A DNA stretch of 64,000 nucleotides from Yponomeuta sedellus. Taxonomy: Eukaryota > Arthropoda > Insecta > Lepidoptera > Yponomeutidae. The DNA lies in the NCBI GenBank assembly GCA_934045075.1, contig OW203729.1:11414704-11478703 (forward strand). The letters run 5' to 3'. The position numbers and the translations under genes are program-made. Numbering within the stretch: the stretch's first letter is position 1; each line of letters starts with the position of its first letter. The notes under the pieces were generated by a model that was not told where the DNA came from, did not search any database, and saw only the letters and a list, made by a program, of their open reading frames with translations. Below are positions 54,470 through 64,000 of the stretch, piece by piece.

Positions 54470-54662
54470 AGCATATAGCATAGTCAGCCTAGCCCACAGG
54501 AAAGACAAGTCACTACGTGCGGAGCTAACCAAGCCGCGGGTTTCATCACGATGTTTTTCCTTCACCGTTAGCACGAAATAAACAAAGTACTTGCCCACTC
54601 TGGGAATCGAACCTGGGTCTCTTGCTTCCGAGTCCATTGTTCTACCCACCACTGACTACCGC
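54470..54662 (-). mobile_element. tRNA-derived SINE (family T)
   Basis: On the minus strand: AGTGGTGGGTAGAACAATGG (A-box region), GACCCAGGTTCGATTCCCAG (B box close to consensus), CAAGTACTTTGTTTATTTCG, GGTGAAGGAAAAACATCGTG, AAACCCGCGGCTTGG. Both promoter boxes are well kept. A short frame on this strand is a shadow. Confidence 0.75.
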
Positions 54663-54766
54663 TGAATAAATAACAATTAAAGAAAAATGTTTCATTTGTG
54701 TTAGGAGACCTAACATAAATTAACACATGATATGGTGAAGACTTCCTCCAACATAGTTATATATTA

Positions 54767-54879
54767 AACGGGTCTAATCGCGATTATTTATTAGGTAAAA
54801 CATAACTGTAACGCTGCCGAAACGTCGAGAAATAAGGTAATTACGTTTTACCTAACAAATAATCGCGATTAGACCCGTT
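54767..54879. repeat. Fold-back element with 35-bp inverted repeats
   Basis: The left arm AACGGGTCTAATCGCGATTA ... (54767-54801) and right arm (54845-54879) differ at one position. The loop contains GCTGCCGAAACGTCGAG, similar to the centre of the elements at 28.1 and 60.9 kb (GTCGTCGAAACGTCGAGG), so they may be related. The flank CTATGTATGAGTATCACG also occurs at 33475. Confidence 0.7.
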
Positions 54880-55017
54880 ACATGTAACTATGTATGAGTA
54901 TCACGAATCATTAAGAAATACGACTTCCTCCAAGTTCAACCAGGTATATCTATCATGAGCATTCTGTATCCAGCTCTGGACAGTCAGCGTGTCTTAAAAT
55001 AAATGAATGAATGTATT
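54880..55017. other. Short flank of the fold-back repeat
   Basis: Continuing homology to 33470-33520 for about 45 bp, then unassigned. Confidence 0.4.
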
Positions 55018-55068
55018 AACGAACGAACGAACGAACGAACGAACGAACGAACGAACGAACGAACGAAC
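55018..55068. repeat. (AACG)12 microsatellite at a LINE 3' end
   Basis: A pure AACG array, TTCG-type on the minus strand, directly after the 3' end (AAATAAATAAAATAAAG) of the minus-strand LINE fragment. The same motif begins the array on the other side at 56011. Confidence 0.9.
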
Positions 55069-56010
55069 TTTATTTTATTTATTTAGGATTACTAACAACT
55101 TATATACCAACACGTTCACAAAATGCTTAAGTAAATTCAACTTAAAGATAAGTATACAAGCCAATTACAAGTAATCACTGCATGCAAAATTATTAAATTA
55201 TAACAGGTTCATACTAAAGGTATAAGGTACGGTATGTTAAGGTATTATATAGGTACACAGTATGCTGGAATCTTGCTATGTTTTTGGTGTTCAATTTGCC
55301 TGTACTAACTTTTTTACTTTATTAACATTGTCCGAAAATATATCAATGGCTTCACTGTAGTGGTTTAAGAGCTTACATATTCTGGGAATAGCAGATTTTG
55401 CACCAAGTACTGTCTTACGTAAAGGCGGAGTGAAAAGGTTGAGTAGTTTGCGGGGATAGTTTTTAGGAACCCCTAATTTAAATTTAGTTAGCAGTGGTGG
55501 GCAGTCAATTTTATTGTTCAGTAGTTTATGTGCGAATGTGATATCTAGCATATTGTATCTGTTTTGCAGGGTCATAATTTTGAAGTGGTTTAGTCTGTTG
55601 TTGTATGATTTTATTTTCTTTGCAATTCCCAATGAGTATGACAGATGCCACAGAAATCTTTTCTGAATTCTTTCAATTCGCATCATACGATTCGCATAGT
55701 GTGGTCGCCATACAACACTTCCATATTCCAAAACACTGCGCACCAGACAGTTATAGAGCATAATTTTAGTTTTTAGGTTTTTTAAACATTTTTCCGTTTC
55801 TAATAACAAAACCTAACATTCTATTAGCTTTATTTACAACGTTGTCGATTTGAGGAACAAACGTCAATTTTCTATCGAAAATTACTCCCAAATCTCTTAC
55901 AGTTTCTAGGTCCTTTAATTCTGAGTTTTCGATTTTGTAAGTTGTGGGTATTATTTGGTGTTTGCGGGTAAATTTCATTAGGTAACATTTCTTTGCATTG
56001 AGTTGCATTC
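55069..56010 (-). pseudogene. 5'-truncated LINE, RT C-terminal domain and 3' UTR, frameshifted
   Basis: From 56010 downward: MQLNAKKCYLMKFTRK, ELKDLETVRDLGVIFDRKL, VVNKANRMLGFVIRNGK, interrupted by a frameshift near 55790. Then CLKNLKTKIMLYNCLVRSVL, EYGSVVWRPHY, RIQKRFLWHLSYSLGI, and a C-terminal region ending at 55291. A 3' UTR of about 220 bp ends in AATAAATAAAATAAAG. The reverse transcriptase palm is missing. The order thumb (LGVIFD), VLEYGSVVW, RIQ..FL is that of Jockey-group LINEs. Both ends touch AACG/TTCG microsatellite. Confidence 0.85.
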
Positions 56011-56506
56011 CGAACGAACGAACAAACGAACGAACGAACGAACGAACGAACGAACGAACGAACGAACGAACGAACGAACGAACGAACGAACGAACGAACC
56101 AACAAACAAACAAACAAACAAACAAACAAACAAACAAACAAACAAACAAACAAACAAACAAACAAACAAACAAACAAACAAACAAACAAACAAACAAACA
56201 AACAAACAAACAAACAAACAAACAAACAAACAAACAAACAAACAAACAAACAAACAAACAAACAAACAAACAAACAAACAAACAAACAAACAAACAAACA
56301 AACAAACAAACAAACAAACAAACAAACAAACAAACAAACAAACAAACAAACAAACAAACAAACAAACAAACAAACAAACAAACAAACAAACAAACAAACA
56401 AACAAACAAACAAACAAACAAACAAACAAACAAACAAACAAACAAACAAACAAACAAACAAACAAAGAAACAAACAAACAAACAAATAAATAAATAAATA
56501 AATAAA
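56011..56506. repeat. Three-phase microsatellite (CGAA)n-(CAAA)n-(TAAA)n
   Basis: CGAA repeats at 56011-56098 (one CAAA interruption near 56024), CAAA/AACA repeats at about 56104-56485, and TAAA repeats to 56506. Several frames of 160-240 codons in this array on both strands are artefacts of the 4-base period. Confidence 0.95.
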
Positions 56507-57324
56507 GCAAAACCCTAAAACTATTTCTTTGGGTATGGAACACTTTATTGCACAGCAAGGAGAAACGAATAATTAGTATCAATGTCAATTCCAACATGTA
56601 AGGATTTTAAATTCTCAACACATTTTTTGTAGGTAGTTCGCTAATAGTAGGTACTTGCTCTGGCCTCTGTGCTCCTAGATGAGTTTTAAAATAAGATTTA
56701 TGGTCGTTCCAGAATAGAGAAAGTTCAACGGAAAATTATTAGTGCCCTATCGGTTATGAAATAAGTTTTACTATCGTAGCAGGATAGCTAAGTTCATTGG
56801 ACAAACAACCGTTATTGTTATTTTATGACATTTTCTTTACGTGTCTAACAGCTCTAGAAGTGGATATGAAACGCGAAATGATTTCCGTATCATATGGTTT
56901 TCTTACGTAAGGCGCTAAAACTTCTCATAAGTACGTTCGTTGGTTGGTACAAAATATCTCTCTCACATGCACAGATTTCTTAGGAAAAGAATAGGTTTTC
57001 GTAATTTTTACCTCGTGAAAACTTAAACCACATCACGGATATAATGTTGGCGATAAATAACTTTGCCTTTTTTGTACATACATTTTCTTTGTAATACTGG
57101 TATCTCACGTTTGTTGTTCACGAAACCGTCTTTTTAATAACAAGGTACTCGAGAAAAAAATTAATCGCGATGAGGCCCGTATAGTGTATTTAACGCGAGT
57201 ATCGCAAATCGTGGATTTTATTTTATAGAGACTCTAGGTAGGTAGGTAGTAGTACTCATAATAGACATTTTTAAGGGCAACTCTATGGAAAGTTAAAATA
57301 AAAAAAGTGAAAATACATACATAC
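56507..57324. other. Stretch without recognisable genes
   Basis: GAAAAAAAAATTAATCGCG ATGAGG-like sequence near 57158 may be a lone end of the fold-back family at 54767, weakly. Nothing else is supported. Confidence 0.4.
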
Positions 57325-57390
57325 ATAACCTCACGCATGTATTCCAGAGGGGTAGGCAGAGACCAGGGACTGCCACTTGCCTTTTCCCTT
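57325..57390 (+). repeat. LINE 3' UTR fragment
   Basis: AACCTCACGCATGTATTCC, AGAGGGGTAGGCAGAGACC and GGACTGCCACTTGCC match, in the same displayed orientation, the terminal box of the decayed LINE copies at 48725-48780 and 49085-49135. Confidence 0.6.
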
Positions 57391-58114
57391 CATCACGAAA
57401 AAAAGTGAAAAAAAGAGCTTAATCTTTTTTTTTCAGTGGTTTTTAACCAGTTGTTTTAGTTTGTAAGGAATATTAAGGACATTTTTTAATTGTAACGATG
57501 AATCTTTTTAACTGAACAGTGTAGATCTATATTTGTAGATTAATCGGTTAAACGAAAGATATGTTTTATTTACATGAACTTTTTTATAGGTATTTAAGAA
57601 GATATAGTACTAAACGATTATTAAAATAATGCCCCATAACACTGCATTAGAATAGCGAGGTTATGGAATTCGTCAGTCCATGCAGTCTGTACCTTCCGGT
57701 CCCTAGACTTGAGGGCATATTTTATATAATGGATTACTATGACAATTCGATATACATGGCATAGCCGGTTAACACACAGATTAACGAGTAAGAGGCCTCG
57801 GCAACGCAAGGCAATGTATATCGAATTGTAATAATAAGCTATGAATTGTAGTTTCAGGAAACATAGCCCTGAGCACATGTTTTGTCTCAAAGATATACAA
57901 TACAAAAGATATTAAATTTTTAAGGCGAATTTCATTTCGGATACCGGCGAAGCCACAGGAATTTTTCTGTACTTCACAGTGGATGATCATATTTGTTATC
58001 ACGCTCTCACATTTTTATTACAGTACTAGCTGAGTTTCATAGAAATCAAATATTTACAATTCAGATCGGCAGATTGAAAACAAACACCTCATTCCAGAAC
58101 AAGGTTCGCCTTTA
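57391..58114. other. Stretch without genes; inverted repeat at 57742-57829
   Basis: ACAATTCGATATACAT (57742-57757) and its exact complement (57814-57829) bound a 56-bp loop. Overlapping minus-strand frames at 57621-58002 have no domain. Confidence 0.45.
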
Positions 58115-58510
58115 CAAAATCGGCCATGTGCGTGCGGGCCACGCGTGATGTAGGGTTTCGTAGTTGGAGGGTATTTTACCCGCTTTATAGGAGTTATAAC
58201 TTTATCAAAGTATTTTTCAATAGATTTTTTACGAGAGAGTAGAGAGTAAACTACCAATCAAACGATACATACTAACACCACGGTGTAGACGAGAATAAAA
58301 AACTATCTCTAATTTAGGTATTAGGGAAGTACCACGGAGGTACCCTAAAAAAATTGTTTTTAAGATTTTACTCTATCGTTTATTACAAAATTTGGCATAG
58401 ATTTTACCGAATCTATGCCAAATTTTCGCGCTTTCTGATACATAGACATCATCGACTTGGCGACTAACAACTATAAGAGTTTCTTGTGAACTTGAGAACC
58501 CTAAAAAGGG
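58115..58510 (+). repeat. Diverged GTAGGGTTTCGTA ... GAACCCTAAAAA repeat
   Basis: It starts ATCGGCCATGTGCGTGCGGG, CCACGCGTGATGTAGGG and ends CTTGAGAACCCTAAAAAGG, resembling both ends of the 520-bp family but with an unrelated middle. A 17-bp-arm hairpin AAAATTTGGCATAGATT lies at 58387-58426. Confidence 0.55.
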
Positions 58511-58897
58511 ACGTCAATCCTATAGTAGTGATTATAGATTAGTTTCTGTGGCAAAATACGGAGTTAACTGATCAAAGCGCACCACTGGAAGGAATTTGGC
58601 ACCCACTTATTACTCTCAGATTAGAAACATCGGTTTTGTTTGACACTATCTTTGTCAACAGGCTTTAGACTTAGCTACAAACGGATTCATTAATTCACCC
58701 TAATCAAATTTACACAATCTGAATACCTACCACTTCATGCCTTTGGGATAGGGAAATGGTCTAAAACTGCGCTCAAATGTACTGTGATCAGTTTAATATA
58801 TGAATATAATAAACTTTCCTTTAATATGCACTTTTCTTGAAATAATGCAACCTATATATGTCCCACTGTAGAGTACTCATCCTTCTCTCAGAGTATA
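58511..58897. other. Stretch without recognisable genes
   Basis: CCCACTGTAGAGTACTCATC and CTTCTCTCAGAG at 58862-58893 resemble the family T SINE tail in reverse. Otherwise empty. Confidence 0.4.
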
Positions 58898-59279
58898 AAA
58901 GCCTGCGCAGACGAGGGACTTTTGGACAAAAGTCCCTGAATCGTGAAAAATGTCCTCCGAGTACTTGTCGCGGACTCAAGGCCTACGGTGTGCGGTCATT
59001 TGTTCCCCGAAAATTGAGTGAAGCGTACGCTATGGAAGCAAATATTCTGAGATTACATTGTGTTGTAATTTACATGAAATAGAAAAAGAAAAGGCGTTTT
59101 AAAACAAAACACCGAACTCTTGTCCAGTATGGTCTTCTGATGTTCTCGGTAACTTGAGGGATTTTTTGTACGGGGTACTTTTAGTCCTTCGTGTGCGTTA
59201 TTCGATACAATTTGGAAGAGGTCTATATCGACGGAAAAAAAAGTACCCGGGGGATAGTCCCTCGTCTGCGTAGGCCTTT
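58898..59279. mobile_element. Element with 24-bp inverted termini
   Basis: AAAGCCTGCGCAGACGAGGG (58898) and CCCTCGTCTGCGTAGGCCTT (to 59279) are complementary with one indel and one mismatch. AAAAGTCCCTG and ACTTTTAGTCC motifs repeat just inside. There is no coding capacity beyond short chance frames. A small non-autonomous DNA element is likely; no clear target duplication. Confidence 0.55.
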
Positions 59280-60869
59280 AAGTTCGACTTTAAACGCTTA
59301 ATATTCAAATAGAATTATTTTTAATAACAGTAATTGAAACATAGGACAATGACATGTCAAAGGATGTCTGACTAGCTTTCACCATGATTGATATTAACAT
59401 GTTATATTTCTCCTTTGTTGTGTAAAGGTGGTGATAGACCTGAGCATACATCTATAACCTGTAACGAGACAACGAGCCTTCGCTGTTTCTGACTTTGTCG
59501 CGTTGTTTAACAAACAGAGTCAGGCATTGAACCTAGCTAAAATCATTTTCACAATCATTGAAGCGAACGCTGCAGTAAATTGTCGTCATACTCAGACGTC
59601 GGAACAGTGATAACATTGCTCAACTCGGCATAAAGCTCGAAACAAATTCATTGGCGTTTTGCTAGAACGCTCTGCCTAGAATGCTCGATACAACACTCCC
59701 ATTTATATGTGGCCTTTTACCTGTAACGAGCATTCGCCAGAATGCTCATTAGACGTGCATGCTTATATGCTTTATGCAATATATAAAATAAAATTAAAAC
59801 TAAGGGACCACCTTTTGTGTCTAATTTTTGGTGTAATGTGTAATTTGCTTGATAGTTGAGAACGCAAATGTCAGGAATAATAATATAGAAGCCGATGTCA
59901 ACTTTTGTAAGGCATCTTTTGTGTTAATATTAAACCGGGTTGATGCGCGCTTTCGTACTTGCTATATTTTTCATAATTTTGGGAACACTGGCCAGACATT
60001 ATTGGTCTGGCGTCATCAAATTAGTGCTTGTAATACTTGCATCCAGGCGCGATATTGGGTAGAGCGAGTGCTCTGCTTAGAGTTAATAATTTTACTCTTT
60101 CGTCATTAACTTCGGAGATGACTGTTATTATTGCTGTGTATATTAGTTTTCCCTCGTCTTCCCCCGCCTGAACATTCCTGAATACGTCCATATCCACTTG
60201 GGAATTTAATCTTATCAAATCGCTTTAATTTACTAACTTATAAATACAATAGCTGCGCATTTACTTATATACCAATTCTCATCTCGATCCTATCCAAACC
60301 CTGAGGGAGATTTAATTTTCCTAACTATGAATAACGTTTAGGTACTTACATATACAAACGAAGCCGGATCTAACTTTGAGGATAACTAATCTTTGAGTAC
60401 TTTGTTGCTTGAGATTAAACCAAATTCTAACACCAAAACAGAAGTGAAGATAGAACGCTTGATACTTACGAATAAGTTTTGGGACTCCGTATTTGATTAC
60501 AGCACACATACTCCAAACGTGACTGGAAATATGGAAAAGTAAGTTTGCAAATCTCATCAACTCACCAAACGCTCGCGACATAGATTGAAATTTAAACAAA
60601 TTCACTGTCACATCAAATGAGCTATAATTGAATAGAACTATGACATTATTCATTTATGTGAAAAACCAAACATCTAACTACTTAGCTATCTATGCTATAT
60701 TTATTACTATATTATATTTCGGTACCGCCTAGAGGCTGTAATCGATATATTTACATCAACTGAATATACTGATCCCAGTTTCTTAAACAAAATAATCTGA
60801 TAATCTGCCATTCATTTCTTTTTGCACATATTTTGCCCAACTGACAGCTGTTAACAGTAGGTTCACAGA
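59280..60869. other. Long stretch without recognisable genes
   Basis: AGAATGCTC occurs at two nearby sites in 59690-59740, too little for a repeat call. CTGACAGCTGTTAACAGTAG at 60841 matches the arm of the MITE at 47730. Frames at 59849 and 60321 have no domain. Confidence 0.4.
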
Positions 60870-61295
60870 TTTTAAACTTTCGCGACATGTACACATAGTT
60901 AGAATATTTTCGGGGCTTAATCGCGTAGTAATTTATTGCTATTTTACCTCGACGTTTTGACGACGTTACAGTCGTCGTGGTGAAGCGGTTGAAATTGAGA
61001 AACACAAAAAATTTAATCGGGAATGTGGTTACAAACTGTCGCAAACGTGGGATCCGGTCATCAAGAAGTGTTCGAGTGGGAAGAAGTCGCGTGGGTTATC
61101 GTCTGACATTGTTAGTGTAGTGTGTCGCAACCCTAATAGTGTTTTGTGATGGCTGATTGAGGATAGTCTGAAACCTCATCAGCCGAAGATGCCAGCGGGT
61201 GCCAGCCATCAGTCTTCTCGTGACCACGATGACTGTAACATCGTCGAAACGTCGAGGTAAAATAGCAATAAATTACTACGCGATTAAGCCCCGAA
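60870..61295. mobile_element. Possible Penelope-like element end with inverted repeats
   Basis: The left arm (60898-60958) equals the 61-bp arm of the element at 28058. The right arm (61247-61295) is its complement up to AAGCCCCGAA, where this copy is truncated. Between them, sequence at 61155-61245 matches the centre of the 28.1-kb copy. 60961-61149 is extra and holds an open frame in the plus direction. Inverted terminal repeats plus a short C-terminal endonuclease-like peptide fit Penelope-like elements, by recollection only. Confidence 0.5.
60961..61149 (+). pseudogene. C-terminal peptide of a possible Penelope-type endonuclease
   Basis: The frame follows an in-frame TGA at 60958 and ends at TGA 61147-61149. 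It reads RGEAVEIEKHKKFNRECGYK, LSQTWDPVIKKCSSGKK and then a Ser-rich tail ending CRNPNSVL. The EAIEI.KH..NFNRE.GY.LS..W.PV pattern is what I recall for the end of Penelope GIY-YIG endonuclease regions. The GIY-YIG motif itself and the reverse transcriptase are absent, so this is at most a 5'-truncated relic. Confidence 0.4.
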
Positions 61296-62320
61296 TTTGT
61301 TAAAATGATGGACATGCACCATTTTTTAAATGAGTCTTGAGTAGAGTAACTAATATTCTTCGTAAAAAATTAAATTTACGTGACTGATTAAATGAATGAA
61401 CTTAAGAAATGAAGCAAGTCAATCTTAGTGTATTAGAAAAAATATCTGGCTACCCGCGACGCCAGCCTTTTTATGATTAAGGGCGGCCGCATACCTACAG
61501 TTGGAATTCCGTACGTACATCATACAAATAGTTTCGTTTATTTCAGTTCGGAATGACAAGGCTCAGTTGAGACGCTAGCTATTCTGACCTGTTTAAGTTC
61601 AGACGTCGTTACAGCGATTTTTAGATGAGAGACGTTAGCTGGCAATTGCAATGTTGCTGTAACTTGAAAATAAATCACCGGTAGGTGCAGAATATAAAAC
61701 TAAATTCGAAAGTAATTAAGATAAATAAGAGAAAAGTAAATAAGAGAAAGTAAACTACTGTAGGTATATAGGCCCATATATGTGTATTGGATTTACTGTG
61801 TTCGGAATTCCGAATCTATCTTTCGAATCTAAATTCTAAAACGGAATTCCGACTGAATGTGGCCTCCCTTACTCAATAAATTGCAAATTATTTAATTGTG
61901 ACTTTTATCTGCTATCACAAAGAGAGGGCCAATTGCTATCTACGATATGAGTTTTAAAGCGATTCGTAAATAATCAACTGTGAATTTCGCGAAATTGTCG
62001 AAATATCACTTGTTGCGAAAATGGCTAGCTTATTTGTAAATGTACCTATAATAAAAAAGATGGAGACATGGTTTGTAAAAACACGAAGTATATTCTAACA
62101 AGAAATTTAATAAGGATTCCATGGCACCAAATAAATAAAATTGAAGTACTCCGATAGGTATACTCGATTCCAAATAAGCTTTGTCCGAAAATCCAATTTG
62201 TTTTCTTAAATATGATCTAAGTCAAAAAAACTAGTATACATATATTTTTACCAAATGCTTTTAATTACAGAAACGTAATAAACCTTCATGAACATGTTTA
62301 AATAAACATGAGATATTCAA
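61296..62320. other. Stretch without recognisable genes
   Basis: GGAATTCCG-type motifs occur near 61505, 61804 and 61840, including TTCGGAATTCCGAATC, but no element is defined. No gene is supported. Confidence 0.45.
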
Positions 62321-62500
62321 AACCTATTTAGAGGCTAAAAATTTCACCCATGCCGGGATTCGAACCCGCAACCTCTGGCTATCCGTGCCAGAGGTTGCGG
62401 GTTCGTATCCATGGTTCGGCATGGGTAAAATTTTTAGCCTCCAAATAGGTTTTTAAATTTGTCCTTAGCACGGGTTAGTGCATAAAAAAATAAAAATAAA
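62321..62500 (-). mobile_element. tRNA-like fold-back element, copy C
   Basis: The left half (CCTATTTAGAGGCTAAAAAT, TTCACCCATGCCGGGATTCG, AACCCGCAACCTCTGGC) is followed immediately by its own complement (GCCAGAGGTTGCGGGTTCG ... CGGCATGGGTAAAATTTT, AGCCTCCAAATAGG). The D-arm half of the tRNA is lost at the centre, TATCCGT. The right side carries the usual tail CTTAGCACGGGTTAGTGC and an A-rich end. A nearly perfect snap-back of about 65-bp arms. Confidence 0.75.
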
Positions 62501-63902
62501 ATGGTATGAGATATTCATCCACTGTTTCTCTGCTTATAGCTCCAGCGAAAGCGTATCTGCATGCGTTCATTAATCTAACTTAAGTCTCTTTATGTCATGT
62601 GAAATTATATACATCTACTTTATCATGACATTTTGTAATGTTATAGTTTCGTATTCATAATAACAGCGTAGGTATTACTTATCTGTATTTTACCCCCAGA
62701 ACTACCAAACTAGATATCATGTGTATTAAAAGTACTTACAGTACCTACCTAGATGCAAAAATCTTAATATCATTAGGTATATTTAGGTTATCTGTGTACT
62801 TATGATTACTTAAATTATTTCCTGTACTAAGTAAGTACTTACTAGACACTACGGTCCCACAAATTGCCTCTTCCAAGTACCAATTACTTTACTTAAATAC
62901 TTTATACAAAGCACCTTTCTCGGGATTATTTCTTGGAACTAAAGAACACCGGACCTGCAAGGAAAAAACGAACTTTACTGCAATTTATTCTCAAAACTTT
63001 CTTCTTAATAACTCGCACCGCACCTTTGAGCAGGAAATAATAAGTGCTCTTAACCGCTAGACTATCCAAGACTTTCAGAACTTCGAAAACATTTATCATC
63101 AGCGCAAACCCAGTACAAGCGCTAGTAAACTTTTTCTTAGCATCGGTTAGCACTTTGAGGAGTAAAGTTATCATAAGATGAACTACAAGCAAAAGTTCAT
63201 TAAGCCCATCGTGATGTTAAGCCACATCAAACGGAAGCCACGCCTTCATACCGGCGATTTCTGAATAGATGATTCCTTAAAGTAACTGATCTGTATCAGT
63301 GACAGATTTAAAGAGATAGAACGATACTTAAGTATTTGCTTTGTAGATTTCTCAATACAGAAGTCAGCGGACAATCCTATAGGTACAACGGATTTTAGAA
63401 ATTTCACTCCCTACTTAGGCACTTAAGTCTTGTTTTTTTTTTTTGAGATCTCTGAAACGGGTTTCAAAATCGGAAACAGAACGGCATTTCAAGGCAAGTG
63501 GGACAGATTTTAGTGACATATCATCGATCCGAAAAAATGTCAGCGCATAGGAATTTTTGGCGGAACAAGTATACCTCGTTCCGATCACTCCTGGTGGTGG
63601 CTCCATGGAAGTTCGAAAAAAGTTACTAACTGTTATTAATTTGAACTATTAAGCGTTACCTATTAACAGTTTAGGTCAATACATACTTTCACCAATATTC
63701 ACAAAATATAGACCTCATAAAATTTCAATTATGTAACAAATCATCATAATTTAAGCGCAGGGCTGCGACTGCGGCAGCCGCAGCCTGCTACTGTCGATTG
63801 TCCAATCATATTCAATCGTTGCCGATAAAACGCAATGTTCGAATAATTCAATGGTTTTTCTAACTGTCCGCTGTCGCTACGCAGGGCTACGACTTGAATA
63901 GA
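62501..63902. other. Long stretch without genes; G+C-rich repeat-like motif near its end
   Basis: GCAGGGCTGCGACTGCGGC near 63757 and CGCAGGGCTACGACTTG near 63880 are similar, with CTGCGGCAGCCGCAG palindromic in the first. They may bound a small repeat. Frames at 62926 and 63415 have no domain. Confidence 0.4.
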
Positions 63903-64000
63903 AGAAGATACAAAGGTTAGTGTTACCAGATGTTCAGAGCTGCGCGATCGGGCTGCTGGCGCAGGCCCCGGTAGTCTGGCGCTACGTGCGCGACAGCTCG
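63903..64000 (+). other. Possible start of a coding exon running off the window
   Basis: After an in-frame TAG at 63898-63900 area, one frame stays open to the edge and becomes GC-rich with G/C third positions: SCAIGLLAQAPVVWRYVRDS. TTACCAG and GTTCAG before it could be acceptor AGs. Only about 20 codons are visible, so this is a guess. Confidence 0.2.

Noticed and set aside
55766..56597. Frames of 160-240 codons on both strands (Phe-Val-Cys-Leu and Asn-Lys-Gln-Thr repeats)
   Set aside because: Artefacts of the CGAA/CAAA array, one of them running on into the LINE pseudogene.

Overview
The window looks like noncoding, transposon-rich DNA from an insect, most probably a moth or butterfly. The basis is AT-rich sequence, no bacterial-style gene packing, and many interspersed repeats whose core motifs I recall from lepidopteran genomes: the ACCGGCCAAGTGCGAGTC repeat, tRNA-derived SINEs with a GAAGGAAAACATCGTGA core, and LINE tails. 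The species cannot be told. No complete host gene is recognised. The only long coding sequence is a retrotransposon polyprotein. One unassigned 201-aa ORF (41431-42036) and two possible exons (9290-9471 and the last 98 bases) are the best host-gene candidates, all tentative.

The main element is a full-length RNase H-bearing non-LTR retrotransposon of I/Nimb type at 35611-41124. It has a 13-bp target-site duplication, a poly(A) end, three 75-77 bp tandem repeats in its 3' UTR, a gag-like region with three zinc knuckles, and endonuclease, reverse transcriptase, RNase H and a C-terminal zinc finger. Gag and pol are joined in one frame, and the gag N-terminus is separated by a frameshift. It sits in the loop of a hairpin. 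Broken 5'-truncated LINE copies lie at 26.4-27.0 kb (RTE-like), 44.6-45.6 kb, 48.7-50.0 kb and 55.1-56.0 kb. Several short LINE tails end in tetranucleotide microsatellites, one of which (5.9-6.2 kb) has expanded to about 78 units.

The most abundant family is a SINE of about 360 bp whose head resembles 5S rRNA (internal control region TTAAGCAACA ... GCGCGGTCAGGTAC ... GGATGGGTGACCG). Nine copies and several tail fragments occur on both strands. One copy is split by an 849-bp hAT element with a perfect 8-bp duplication. A 38-bp tail fragment is inserted in a MITE with its own 9-bp duplication. A second, tRNA-derived SINE family has about six copies. A third tRNA-like family forms fold-back structures at 14.1, 16.5 and 62.3 kb.

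DNA-type and fold-back elements fill much of the rest: a fold-back element at 1.8-3.1 kb with a nested hAT-like MITE; an inverted-repeat MITE family (start of window, 24.2 kb, 25.5 kb); a family with perfect 61-bp inverted repeats (28.1 kb, 60.9 kb) that may be Penelope-like; and a cluster of interleaved palindromes at 14.5-14.7 kb. In the stretches between, I see no supportable gene. There is no CRISPR array, operon, rRNA gene or convincing functional tRNA gene. The nested insertions allow a relative order of events to be read directly.
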